From contig JADGCJ010000002.1 of the NCBI GenBank assembly GCA_015229045.1, positions 1-64,000 on the forward strand: a DNA stretch of 64,000 bases, written 5' to 3'. Source of the DNA: Magnetococcales bacterium. GTDB taxonomy: Bacteria > Pseudomonadota > Magnetococcia > Magnetococcales > DC0425bin3. This document shows, piece after piece, positions 57,001 through 64,000 of this stretch. The position numbers and the translations under genes are program-made. Each line of letters begins with the position of its first letter. Position 1 is the stretch's first letter. The notes under the pieces are model-generated. The model ran no database searches, was not told the DNA's origin, and was given only the letters and a program-made list of their open reading frames with translations.

Positions 57001-57455
57001 GCAGCCTGGCGGTACAGATTTTCCGCCTCCCGGGTATGGCCAGGGGGGACGCCCATACCGGAGGAGAGCGGCATTTGTCGGGCGATGGAGGCGCACAAGC
57101 TGTCGATGGTCACCACGCGCAGCCGGGCCGGATGATTGACCAGATGCCACTGCCGCTCCTGGTCCCGGGTCAAGGCATTCCGGGCCAGGGCATGCGTTCG
57201 CTGTGCATGATCATCCTGGGGCGCCGGGGTGTTGCTTCCCTGCCGCAAGGCTTCCAGGATGCGATCCCGCATTTCGGCGGCTGCCTTGCGCGTGAAGGTG
57301 ATGGCCACCACCTCTTCCGGGTGTTCGACACCCGCAAGCAGCCGCAGAAAGCGCTGGGTCAGGATACCCGTTTTTCCTGATCCAGCCGGAGCCTGGACAA
57401 TGAAGGAGCGCAGCGGATCCAAGACTTCCGTGCGGACCTCGGCATCTTCCAACAC
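54012..57455 (-). CDS. addA: AddA-type helicase-nuclease
   Basis: About 1147 residues. UvrD-type superfamily 1 helicase: Walker A QAPAGSGKTGILTQRFLRLL, ITFTRKAAAEMRDRI, DEFQDTSQSQFQLL, FLVGDPMQSIYRFREAEVGL and IHKAKGLEFDTVILPGL. The C-terminal nuclease domain shows WIIDFKTS and the closing helix QERYREHMATYAALL. With AddB it would process double-strand breaks. I use GTG 57455 just after the carbonic anhydrase stop; a TTG at 57509 inside that gene is less likely. The AddB-like partner lies about 4 kb away on the other strand. Confidence 0.9.
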   Translation of the reverse strand: MLEDAEVRTEVLDPLRSFIVQAPAGSGKTGILTQRFLRLLAGVEHPEEVVAITFTRKAAAEMRDRILEALRQGSNTPAPQDDHAQRTHALARNALTRDQERQWHLVNHPARLRVVTIDSLCASIARQMPLSSGMGVPPGHTREAENLYRQAARSVLAHLEDDDRWSPSVARLLDHLDNDPGRSETLLADLLARRDQWLRFLSGGTLDRRQLEAALAAAVREPLCQLVAALPPGMNSTLPELLRFAANHLPAESTASPLAAWREAGTEFPTPDPVDLPKWRGIASLLLTREGKWRSKVDRRQGFPPESAGGNPEEKKHFKTNKSRLMAMLETLSAIPELERLFRDVTTLPDPRYNDTQWEILQALKQLLPLAAAELRILFSARAEVDFTEVAMAAVRALGRDDEPTDLALRLDHKLRHLLVDEFQDTSQSQFQLLKQLTAGWIPNDGRTLFLVGDPMQSIYRFREAEVGLFSLVQRQGLGSILPASRHLSVNFRSDGGLVNWVNTLFKDLMPPGNDPLTGGTPFVAAHPFHATHDATPIALHPHLADDPQTETDQVIGTIRESLRNFPQKNIAILVRSRAHLGSIVPALRQNGIPFQAVEIAALAETSVVQDLYALTRALLHPADRIHWLAVLRAPWCGLTLTELHHLAGEDANRITLWESMHDPTRTNRLETASRARLERVAGILARAFQVRRRAGFHHGAGVLRRWIETTWHALGGPATCHGPEERSDALTFLNLLESLEKGGDIADFRRLDQGLRQLFASPAHPDARVQVMTIHKAKGLEFDTVILPGLDRRSRGSASRLLLWMERPTVPVNESLLLAPLKRSDQADPDPIYAFLANIDQEKERLETVRLLYVAVTRARRSLHLFGKADSGKAARGSFLHLMWPVVQEAFADGNPDATRSAAAADTPETEASSPEWAASIPPFVPPEMRRLPADWQPPPPLPTLARLPTEVATSRDDALIFDWAGNTVRCVGIVVHRWLQRVAREGITTWHEDRVRTLDARIKAQLTRLGVATPEITPAARWVGKALIATLTDPRGRWILDPRHTEARSELALTGLHNGRIKRVVLDRTFIDASNTRWIIDFKTSLHTGGDLEGFLDNEQERYREHMATYAALLRSLDDKPVRCGLYFPLVGGGWREYAEDPECE

Positions 57456-57459
57456 CTTT

Positions 57460-58152
57460 TTACAACCAGTCGACTCGACCGCTTTCGGTGTGATACATCG
57501 CTCCCACAATCTTGATTTTTCCCTCTTTTACCATGTGAGCCAGCTCTTCGCTGTGGGCGGTGAGATCGGAGATGGACTGGCGGACGTTCTCTTTGGTGGC
57601 TTCCAGGATCAGGGCGTCGTCTTTCAGGCCTTTGGCTTTGGCACGTTCGGCTGCCGGAATGATGTTGTCCACCAGCTTGGGGATGCTTCCCCCAACCTTG
57701 GCACCCGTGACGACAGCAGTCACGGCGCCACATTTGGTGTGGCCCATGACGACGATCAGGCTGACACCCAAATGGCCGGAGCCATACTCGGCGGTACCGA
57801 TTTCATCGGTATCGGCCACGTTGCCCGCCACCCGGATCACGAACAGATCGCCGATGCCCCGATCAAACACCTCTTCCACCGGCACGCGGGAGTCGGAGCA
57901 GGAGATGAAGGTTGCAAACGGGTGCTGTCCGCCGCTGGTTTCGGTGATACGTTTGATGGTCAGGTTGGGGTGCTCTGATTTGCCGGCCAGAAAGCGGGCA
58001 TTGCCTTCCTTGAGCATGGCCAGGGCCTTGTCCGGAGAGACGCCGGGGGCAGCATCGGCACTGGCCAGAGAGAGTCGTGACAGCAGCAGCGCTACTACCC
58101 CCGACGAGATGCCGACAAGTGCCTGACGACGATTGACAGGGTGATCACACAT
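57460..58152 (-). CDS. Exported beta-carbonic anhydrase
   Basis: 230 residues. Beta-class carbonic anhydrase: zinc ligands and dyad in FISCSDSRVPVEE and VMGHTKCGAVTAV. The N-terminus has a twin-arginine-like start (NRRQALVG) and a hydrophobic run (GVVALLLSRLSLASADA), so it is probably exported by Tat to the periplasm. It would interconvert CO2 and bicarbonate there. ATG 58152 follows GAGGGAAAC. It ends 4 bp before the addA start I chose and may be co-transcribed with addA. Confidence 0.9.
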   Translation of the reverse strand: MCDHPVNRRQALVGISSGVVALLLSRLSLASADAAPGVSPDKALAMLKEGNARFLAGKSEHPNLTIKRITETSGGQHPFATFISCSDSRVPVEEVFDRGIGDLFVIRVAGNVADTDEIGTAEYGSGHLGVSLIVVMGHTKCGAVTAVVTGAKVGGSIPKLVDNIIPAAERAKAKGLKDDALILEATKENVRQSISDLTAHSEELAHMVKEGKIKIVGAMYHTESGRVDWL

Positions 58153-58453
58153 GGCTGTTTCCCTCACAATGACGATCTGGAGTGGCAATTTCTGCTTGAG
58201 GATGGAGCGTACTCCAAACCAGTGGTCCTGGGCAAGAATTGCCAGCTGGCGGCAAATATTGCCGGACAGAGGGGGTGTGATAACGTGCTTTCTGTTGATC
58301 ATGTTATTGTATTTAAATGTTTTATTGTTTTGGTATGAATATTTCTCTTCCAGTCAAAAAAAACGACGCATCCCGAATTTGATGACCGATCTAAAAGAAG
58401 GCCTGGCAGAGAGTGCTATCCAGGGTTTTCCGGCGGAGGATGGGTGGTGAACG
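58153..58453. other. AT-rich intergenic region with an ACGACGCATC motif copy
   Basis: About 300 bp between divergent genes. The centre (58300-58350) is AT-rich (TGTTATTGTATTTAAATG) and likely holds promoters for one or both sides. The motif ACGACGCATCCCGAA lies at 58363-58377. No gene seen. Confidence 0.4.
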
Positions 58454-59011
58454 GTGGCGATCAACCTGGGTACGGTTTCTGGTGCGAAGGCCTCTTCCGA
58501 AGAGGATGCAAAGATTCGGGAAGGAGCGTGGTTGGGTCGGATCTGGTTTCCGCGTCGTCGTTCGGATGGAACGGCGTCAGCGGTCAACCAGCCGGAGATT
58601 TGGCCGCGATTCTCTTTCAAGGTAGCCATTTCCGGTGCGGGGCGCATGGTTGCGGATCTGCTCGGCAGTGTTGGTGCCACGGTTCTCGACCGTGTTCTTC
58701 GGCAGCAGGTGCGAGGTACGGATCTCTATGGGCGGGATGGACAGATTTGTTCATCCGACAAGAGTGTGCGTTCATCCGAGGCAACTCCGGCAGCGGCATC
58801 GATCTGGCCGGTGGCTTCCAGTCGGGTGACCCTCTCCGATGCGTCACGCCTGGCCTCCGGGGTGATCGCCAACCTGGAGACCACCCCGGAAGAGCAAGAC
58901 GCCTTTCTGCAACAGATTCACGAAGCGGACCGGCAGGGACGTTTCTCGGGCAGTGTCCTGGCCGAGGCACGACGTCTTGTGCAAACCTTTCTCTCGCCGG
59001 AAACTTCTTGA
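58454..59011 (+). CDS. Hypothetical protein
   Basis: A 185-residue protein starting at GTG behind a GGAGG site. A central run (KVAISGAGRMVADLLGSVGA) may form a glycine-rich helix. The C-terminal part is helical and charged (LETTPEEQDAFLQQIHEADR). I recognise no family. Coding character is good in this frame. Neighbours (carbonic anhydrase, metZ) do not explain it. Confidence 0.6.
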   Translation: MAINLGTVSGAKASSEEDAKIREGAWLGRIWFPRRRSDGTASAVNQPEIWPRFSFKVAISGAGRMVADLLGSVGATVLDRVLRQQVRGTDLYGRDGQICSSDKSVRSSEATPAAASIWPVASSRVTLSDASRLASGVIANLETTPEEQDAFLQQIHEADRQGRFSGSVLAEARRLVQTFLSPETS

Positions 59012-59155
59012 ACCGTGTCCCACAAGTAGACGCAGTTCGATGGCCCATCGTGGTCAGCTTGGACGATTCTCCTTGGGTTGGAAGCAAAAAACTGTTATTA
59101 TCTCCCGTGGGATCTCGTGGACTCAATTGACAATGTGAGCAATGGAGTCAAGCCA

Positions 59156-60367
59156 GTGAATGATCGGAAAAAGGAGTTTCTCAAAGGTTGTGGGGCTGCT
59201 ACGCGGGCCATCCAGGTTGGTTTGCACCAGACTGGTGAGCAGGAGAACAGTCCGGCCCTGTTTTTGACGTCGAGTTACACCTTCAAATCTGCGGCGCAAG
59301 CCCAGGCCGTTTTTGCCGAGACCGAACCGGGGAATGTCTACAGCCGGTTCACCAATCCGACGGTTGCCGTGTTCGAGGAGCGTCTGGCGGCTCTGGAAGA
59401 GGGTGAAAAGGGATTGGCCACGGCCTCCGGCATGGCGGCCATCACGACGGCGTTTTTGGCCCTGCTTTCGGCGGGGGACCACTGTGTCGTCAGTCGGCAG
59501 GTATTCGGTTCCACTTCCAACGTTGTGCAGAACATTTTGCCGCGATTGGGGATCGGTGTGAGCCGGGTGGATATTGCGGATATCGCCCAGTGGCGGGCCG
59601 CGATCACCGACCGGACCCGCATGTTTTTTGTCGAAACCCCCTCCAATCCGACCCTGGAAATGGTCGATCTGGCCAAACTGGCCGTCGTGGCGCGCGAGCG
59701 GGACATTCTCCTGGTCGTGGACAACGTCTTCAGCACCCCCATCCTGCAACGTCCTCTTTCGCTGGGTGCGCACCTGGTGGTTCATTCGGCCACCAAGTAC
59801 CTGGACGGTCAGGGACGCGTCCTTGGTGGGGGGTTGGTAGGCAGCCGGAAACTGATCCAGGACAAGCTTTTCCCCTTTTTGCGCAACACCGGCCCAACCC
59901 TCTCGCCGTTCAATGCCTGGGTCTTGTTGAAGGGTCTCGAAACCCTGGCCATACGCGTCGAACGACACTGCGACAATGCCGAAAAAGTGGCCCGGTTTCT
60001 GGATATCCACCCGACCGTGGCCGGGAAGGTCTACTACCCCGGGTTGCTTTCTCACCCTCAACACGAACTGGCAGCCCGGCAGATGCGTCGTTTTGGCGGA
60101 ATCCTCTGTCTGGAGCTGGGAGAGCGGCGTCGGGCGCATCAATTGATCGACAACCTGCAATTGGCCACAATCACGGCCAATCTTGGCGACAGTCGTACCC
60201 TGGTCACCCATCCGGCCACCACCACCCATGGTCGCTTGACACCCCAGGATCGGGAGGCGGCTGGCGTTACCGAAGGGTTGGTGCGCCTCTCCATCGGTCT
60301 GGAAGATCCTGAAGATATCACGCGCGATCTTGACCAGGCCCTGGCATCGTTGGCGAGCTCCTCCTGA
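59156..60367 (+). CDS. metZ: O-succinylhomoserine sulfhydrylase
   Basis: A 403-residue Cys/Met-metabolism PLP enzyme. TSSYTFKSAAQAQAVF and GNVYSRFTNPTV at the N-terminus, ATASGMAAI, and the PLP lysine in HSATKYLDGQGRVLGG. The C-terminal SLGD-like stretch is NLGDSRTLVTHPATTTHGRL. The wording is the MetZ subgroup, which makes homocysteine from O-succinylhomoserine and sulfide; a gamma-lyase or O-acetylhomoserine enzyme is less likely. GTG 59156 is preferred for its GGAG. Confidence 0.88.
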   Translation: MNDRKKEFLKGCGAATRAIQVGLHQTGEQENSPALFLTSSYTFKSAAQAQAVFAETEPGNVYSRFTNPTVAVFEERLAALEEGEKGLATASGMAAITTAFLALLSAGDHCVVSRQVFGSTSNVVQNILPRLGIGVSRVDIADIAQWRAAITDRTRMFFVETPSNPTLEMVDLAKLAVVARERDILLVVDNVFSTPILQRPLSLGAHLVVHSATKYLDGQGRVLGGGLVGSRKLIQDKLFPFLRNTGPTLSPFNAWVLLKGLETLAIRVERHCDNAEKVARFLDIHPTVAGKVYYPGLLSHPQHELAARQMRRFGGILCLELGERRRAHQLIDNLQLATITANLGDSRTLVTHPATTTHGRLTPQDREAAGVTEGLVRLSIGLEDPEDITRDLDQALASLASSS

Positions 60368-60416
60368 CGCGACAGGGTTCTCCCTGGGAGTCTCTTCCTG
60401 CCCATCCGGAGTTGGA

Positions 60417-61661
60417 TCAGGGCGGGTTCTTCTGTTCGGTGGGTCTGTTTCGGGAAGGGGAGGGCGGAGGAATCAGTGCCTCGCCCTCGACCACGGGTGT
60501 GAGGTCTCTGGTCGGGGGGGGTGGCTCGGGTTGTTGTGTCTGCAAGGCCCGGGCGCGCTGGTGGAGTTGCCCGGCGGCCTCGGTCTGGTTGCGCAGGCGT
60601 TCGATGTGCGCCAGGCGCTCCATGACCAGGGAGAGTTCCTGGCGGTGGGGCATGACAGGGGTATCGAGAAGCGTCTCCAGACCATGCAGGATTTGCGATG
60701 CCCGTTCCAGATCCAGGTCGGCCAGGAGATAGTCGGCCATCAGCAAGGAGGCTTGCAGGGTCTTGAGGTGAGCAACCCCCCATATGGTGCGCGTCATCGT
60801 CAACAATCTGGCCACATAAGGCTGTCCCTGGCGACTCTTTTTCTGGGCAAGCAGATTGGTTGCCAGGCTCTGCAATATCGGAACGGTGGCCGGATGGTCG
60901 CTTCCCCACATGGTCTCTGTCATGGCCAGGGCGCCTTTTTGCAACTCGGCGGCCGGTTCAAAAACTTCTCTCGCCTCGTGGAGTCTGGCCAGTTTGAGCA
61001 TGAGTTCCACACGCTTCGCGTGGAAGGGGCCGGCGCTTTTCATGAATATGTGCAGGGCCTGCGTATAATTGCGGATGGCGGCGTCGGCGCGTCCCTCCTC
61101 TTTGGCCACGTCACCTGCCCAGAGCAGGGCCTCTCCTTTTCCGGGGTGAGGTGTATCGAAACGGGCGGCGTGAATCATGGCGGCCTGTTCGCGCAGTTCG
61201 GTCGGAATCGGATTGGTCGGGGGATAAACCGGCGACGGGGCAGACTGGGAGGAAGCCTCGCCCAGGCTTTGAAGGGTCTCGGCCATGAAAAGTGAATCGG
61301 CAAGGGCATGGTGTTTCACCAGGTTTTTTGCCAGAGCATATCTTTCCCGGGCCATGGCATACTGTCCGCGACGCATGTCGATGCGCCCCGAACGGAGAAC
61401 GACAGCGAGGAAAAGGGGATGATCCTCGCCAACGACTTTTGCCAGATGATTCCTGGCCTCCTGCAAGAGGGCGACAGCCTGGTCCCAGGCATGGCGTCTT
61501 TCAAATGTTGCCGCCGATTCCATCGCCTCCCAGGCCGGGCGCAACAGGTCCGATTTGGTTTCATCTCCCATCGAGGGGGTTGGCAACAAAACAACGGACA
61601 CCCCCATGAGCCAACCGGCCAGGATCAACAGGCATGATGATGGAAGGTGACAGGGTCTCAT
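60417..61661 (-). CDS. Secreted TPR-repeat protein
   Basis: 414 residues. Signal peptide-like start: MRPCHLPSSCLLILAGWLMG followed by VSVVLLPTPSMGDE. Tetratricopeptide repeats run through most of the length (AWDQAVALLQEARNHLA, AIRNYTQALHIFMKSAG, GPFHAKRVELMLKLARL). It ends in a Pro-rich tail (PPPPTRDL, IPPPSPS). Probably a periplasmic scaffold; partner unknown. ATG 61661 with AGGAGAAG. It is convergent with metZ and divergent from the addB-like gene. Confidence 0.8.
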   Translation of the reverse strand: MRPCHLPSSCLLILAGWLMGVSVVLLPTPSMGDETKSDLLRPAWEAMESAATFERRHAWDQAVALLQEARNHLAKVVGEDHPLFLAVVLRSGRIDMRRGQYAMARERYALAKNLVKHHALADSLFMAETLQSLGEASSQSAPSPVYPPTNPIPTELREQAAMIHAARFDTPHPGKGEALLWAGDVAKEEGRADAAIRNYTQALHIFMKSAGPFHAKRVELMLKLARLHEAREVFEPAAELQKGALAMTETMWGSDHPATVPILQSLATNLLAQKKSRQGQPYVARLLTMTRTIWGVAHLKTLQASLLMADYLLADLDLERASQILHGLETLLDTPVMPHRQELSLVMERLAHIERLRNQTEAAGQLHQRARALQTQQPEPPPPTRDLTPVVEGEALIPPPSPSRNRPTEQKNPP

Positions 61662-61806
61662 GGCGGTGGCTGCTTCTCCTCGGAACAGGCGATCACGCGG
61701 ACAAGAATCCGGTTTGATCGACTGCAAATTTGGTATGAGGCGGCCAGTATAGAAAGCAACCACGCCGGTGGGAAGTTGTCGCCGGGGGAAAAAGAGACAC
61801 CAGGAC

Positions 61807-64000
61807 ATGAAAAGCGTGATGCGTTGTCTGGACGAAGGTGGAACTGTTTTGACGGTCAACCGTCGCCTGGCGCGCTTTCTGGTGGCGAGCTGCGACCAGT
61901 ACAAGGTGGAGCAGGGCTTGACGGTCTGGACGACCCCCGAGGTGCTTCCCTATGGCGGATGGCTGGAACGATGCTGGGATGAACTGACCACCTTGCCTCC
62001 TGTCCAGGGCAGGATGGACGTGGGGTTGTCAACGGAGCGGACGTCTGATCTGGATGGAGAGTTGTCCAAACCTCCGGTCGGGATTGCCGACTGGCCCATG
62101 TTGTTGAGTCCGGCCCAGGAACAGGCTCTCTGGGAACAAATCATCGGGGCGGAAAACAGCTCCGGGCTCTTTCTCGACCTCGCCTCGGTTGTCGGGAAGG
62201 TGATGCAGGCTTACGAACTCTGGCACACATGGTCATCGGACGCGGAACCGAGGATCGATTCGGCGGGGTATGGTGTCGATAGCGATGACCAGGCCTTTCA
62301 AACCTGGATGGCCCTTTTTGAGGATCGTTGTACGGAGGAGGGGTGGATCTCTTCAGCAAAGGTGCCGGGTTGGCTTGCCCGTTTTTCGCATCTCATATCG
62401 GTGGGTTCGCAGCTGCTCCTGGCCGGGTTCGATCGGCTCTCTCCGGCCCAGGAGCGGCTATGGCACTCCCTTGCCCGGCAGGGGGTGACGGTTTCTCATT
62501 GGCAGCCTCCGGGGCAACAATCCAGAACATCGCGCCTGGTTTTTCCGGATCAGGAGAGTGAGATCGTTGCCGCAGCCCATTGGGCGCGTCGCTGGTTGGA
62601 GAATGATCGGCAAGGATGGATCGGGGTGGTCGTACCGGATTTGCACCGTATTCGGGATCAGGTGGCCCGCATTTTTACGACGGTTTTGCATCCCGAAACG
62701 TTGGCGATGACAACCCTTCCTGAGCGACCGCTGTTCAACATCTCCCTCGGCTGGCCTCTGATTGGTTATCCGTTGATTCAGGATATGTTTTTATTGTTGG
62801 AAGGCATGAGCGGGGCATGGTCGCTGACGGATGTGGGGGTGTTGTTGCGTTCGCCGTGCATCGCCGGTGGTGAAAGCGAGCGGTTGCCCCGGGCGTTGCT
62901 GGATCGTCGGTTGCGTGACCGGGGATCTCTTCGTATCACCCTGGAACGGTGGCAGCAAAGCGCCGGAAAACAGTCTGGTCAGGGCCATTGTCCGCTGTTG
63001 CAGCAGCTTTTGACGCGGGCCATGGCCTTGTTGCCACCCCCTGGCATGCAGACTCCGGGAGAGTGGATCGAGACCTTTGCGCGGTGGCTCTCGGCCTGGG
63101 GTTGGCCCGGCGAGCGGAGCCTTTCCAGCCGGGAGTTTCAGACCTGGGAGGCTGGCCGGGAGTTGTTGGCGACTTTTGCCACTCTGGAGCGTGTCGTCGG
63201 GAACATCTCCCTGCCCGATGCCCTGCGGCGATTGCGCAGCCTGGCCCGGCAGCGGTTATACCAACCTGAAACTCCCGACGCACCTGTCCAGATAGAGGGT
63301 GTCCTGGAGGCGACGGGTGAGCCTTTTTCTGCCCTTTGGTTGTTGGGGTTCTCCGGGGAGGTTTGGCCGGCAGCTCCGGATCCCAATCCCTTTTTGCCCA
63401 TGGCCTGGCAGCGGCAACGGGGAGTGCCTCGTGCCTCGGCGCAAGGGGAGTTGGCCTTTGCCGAGGGCTTGACCCGGCGCTTGCTGGCTTCGGCGCCGGA
63501 GGTGGTGGTCAGCCATGCCCAACTGCTGGAGGGGCTGCCGCACCAGGTATCACCGCTGATTGCGGATGTACCGGAGATTGAAACAGATTCTCCGGAGTGG
63601 TCTTTTCTTCGGCCCGGTTGTCAGAGTACTCCCTGCACAGAGGTCTGGGAACACTATGTCGACCATCAGGGGCCGCCCTTGGCGCGTGGAACGCTGGTTT
63701 CCGGCGGGGCCAGAATCCTCAAATCACAGGCGGAATGCCCTTTTCAGGCTTTTGCTCTTCATCGACTGGGGGCGACGCCTCTGTCCGAGGTGGAAGCCAT
63801 GGTGGATGCCCGTACCAGGGGAACGCTTGTTCATCATGTCATGGAGCAGTTTTGGCGGGTGACGCCATCCCTGGAACGGCTGATCGACCTCGATGCGACC
63901 ACTCTCACCGAACGCATCCGCAGGAGTGTCGTGGCGGTGGTACGCAGCGAAGCTGAAAAGAAACCGGACTGGTTTCCTCCCGGCCTGCGTCGCCTGGAAG
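61807..64000 (+). CDS. AddB-like helicase-nuclease subunit, 3' end beyond the window
   Basis: At least 731 codons, open to the window edge. N-terminal VLTVNRRLARFLVASCDQYK and TPEVLPYGGWLERCW, then an inactive helicase-like body (GFDRLSPAQERLWHSLARQG). The C-terminal start of the PD-(D/E)XK nuclease domain has LKSQAECPFQAFALHRLGA and RGTLVHHVMEQFW, with the first iron-sulfur cysteine. It matches the AddB-like 'probable DNA repair protein' type paired with AddA. The ATG follows a modest AGGAC site. The catalytic motifs and remaining cysteines lie outside. Confidence 0.85.
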   Translation, partial: MKSVMRCLDEGGTVLTVNRRLARFLVASCDQYKVEQGLTVWTTPEVLPYGGWLERCWDELTTLPPVQGRMDVGLSTERTSDLDGELSKPPVGIADWPMLLSPAQEQALWEQIIGAENSSGLFLDLASVVGKVMQAYELWHTWSSDAEPRIDSAGYGVDSDDQAFQTWMALFEDRCTEEGWISSAKVPGWLARFSHLISVGSQLLLAGFDRLSPAQERLWHSLARQGVTVSHWQPPGQQSRTSRLVFPDQESEIVAAAHWARRWLENDRQGWIGVVVPDLHRIRDQVARIFTTVLHPETLAMTTLPERPLFNISLGWPLIGYPLIQDMFLLLEGMSGAWSLTDVGVLLRSPCIAGGESERLPRALLDRRLRDRGSLRITLERWQQSAGKQSGQGHCPLLQQLLTRAMALLPPPGMQTPGEWIETFARWLSAWGWPGERSLSSREFQTWEAGRELLATFATLERVVGNISLPDALRRLRSLARQRLYQPETPDAPVQIEGVLEATGEPFSALWLLGFSGEVWPAAPDPNPFLPMAWQRQRGVPRASAQGELAFAEGLTRRLLASAPEVVVSHAQLLEGLPHQVSPLIADVPEIETDSPEWSFLRPGCQSTPCTEVWEHYVDHQGPPLARGTLVSGGARILKSQAECPFQAFALHRLGATPLSEVEAMVDARTRGTLVHHVMEQFWRVTPSLERLIDLDATTLTERIRRSVVAVVRSEAEKKPDWFPPGLRRLE

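Overview
This 64 kb window is dense, GC-rich bacterial chromosome from a motile Gram-negative bacterium of the Pseudomonadota. The signs are GlnE and an NtrC with an alphaproteobacterial-type C-terminus, an AsmA/YhdP-like envelope protein, two chemoreceptors (one fused to a hemerythrin domain), a flagellin-like protein, a prepilin, and an AddA/AddB-type recombination pair. Many intergenic spaces carry short palindromic repeats built around a GGGGC-GAA-GCCCC hairpin. I associate such repeats, together with hemerythrin receptors, with Magnetococcales-like or other alphaproteobacteria-related magnetotactic lineages. That placement is inference: no magnetosome gene, rRNA or phage is present.

Layout. 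0-6 kb: ntrC, a hemerythrin chemoreceptor, hisC, a wrecked Rpn-type nuclease gene and a prepilin. 6-11 kb (minus strand): two overlapping HD hydrolases and nadA, then a parDE toxin-antitoxin cassette, an HIT protein and a DUF2442/DUF4160 pair whose first gene is truncated. 11-21 kb: glnE, a yhdP-like gene, pdxJ-acpS, a DedA protein and rsmJ. 21-26 kb: pheA-lgt-uvrC-pgsA, tightly packed. 26 kb: tRNA-Gly, tRNA-Cys, tRNA-Gly. 26.5-36.4 kb: a NYN nuclease, then fabD-fabG-acpP-fabF-mltG-tmk-holB-PSP1-tatD, a long co-directional fatty acid/cell wall/replication block. Its last gene fuses TatD to a radical SAM domain. 36.4-44.3 kb: a response regulator, a Sel1-repeat protein, a large PAS-GGDEF-EAL protein behind a flagellin-like gene, and acylphosphatase. 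44.3-51 kb: groES-groEL, a ROK sugar kinase, a Suv3-like helicase and a relE/phd module. 51-64 kb: a second chemoreceptor, a relB/relE module, a frameshifted phd, addA, an exported carbonic anhydrase, metZ, a TPR lipoprotein-like or secreted protein, and the start of an addB-like gene running off the window.

The most distinctive signal is small mobile or repeated DNA and its effect on genes. Three copies of a roughly 125-bp palindromic-ended element (MITE-like) lie at 18.3, 20.5 and 33.6 kb. Two are flanked by a 3-bp TGA/TCA duplication. One has swallowed a second, 69-bp element, also with a TGA duplication. One has inserted in the 3' end of rsmJ, and removing it on paper restores a natural stop. 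A second theme is decaying toxin-antitoxin modules: three intact pairs sit among four truncated or frameshifted relatives. The parDE pair lies between 54-bp direct repeats copied from the neighbouring HIT gene. I see no clearly new multi-gene defence or biosynthetic system. The best candidates for novelty are the two element families, the modular hairpin repeats, the TatD-radical SAM fusion and the flagellin-like/GGDEF-EAL pair.
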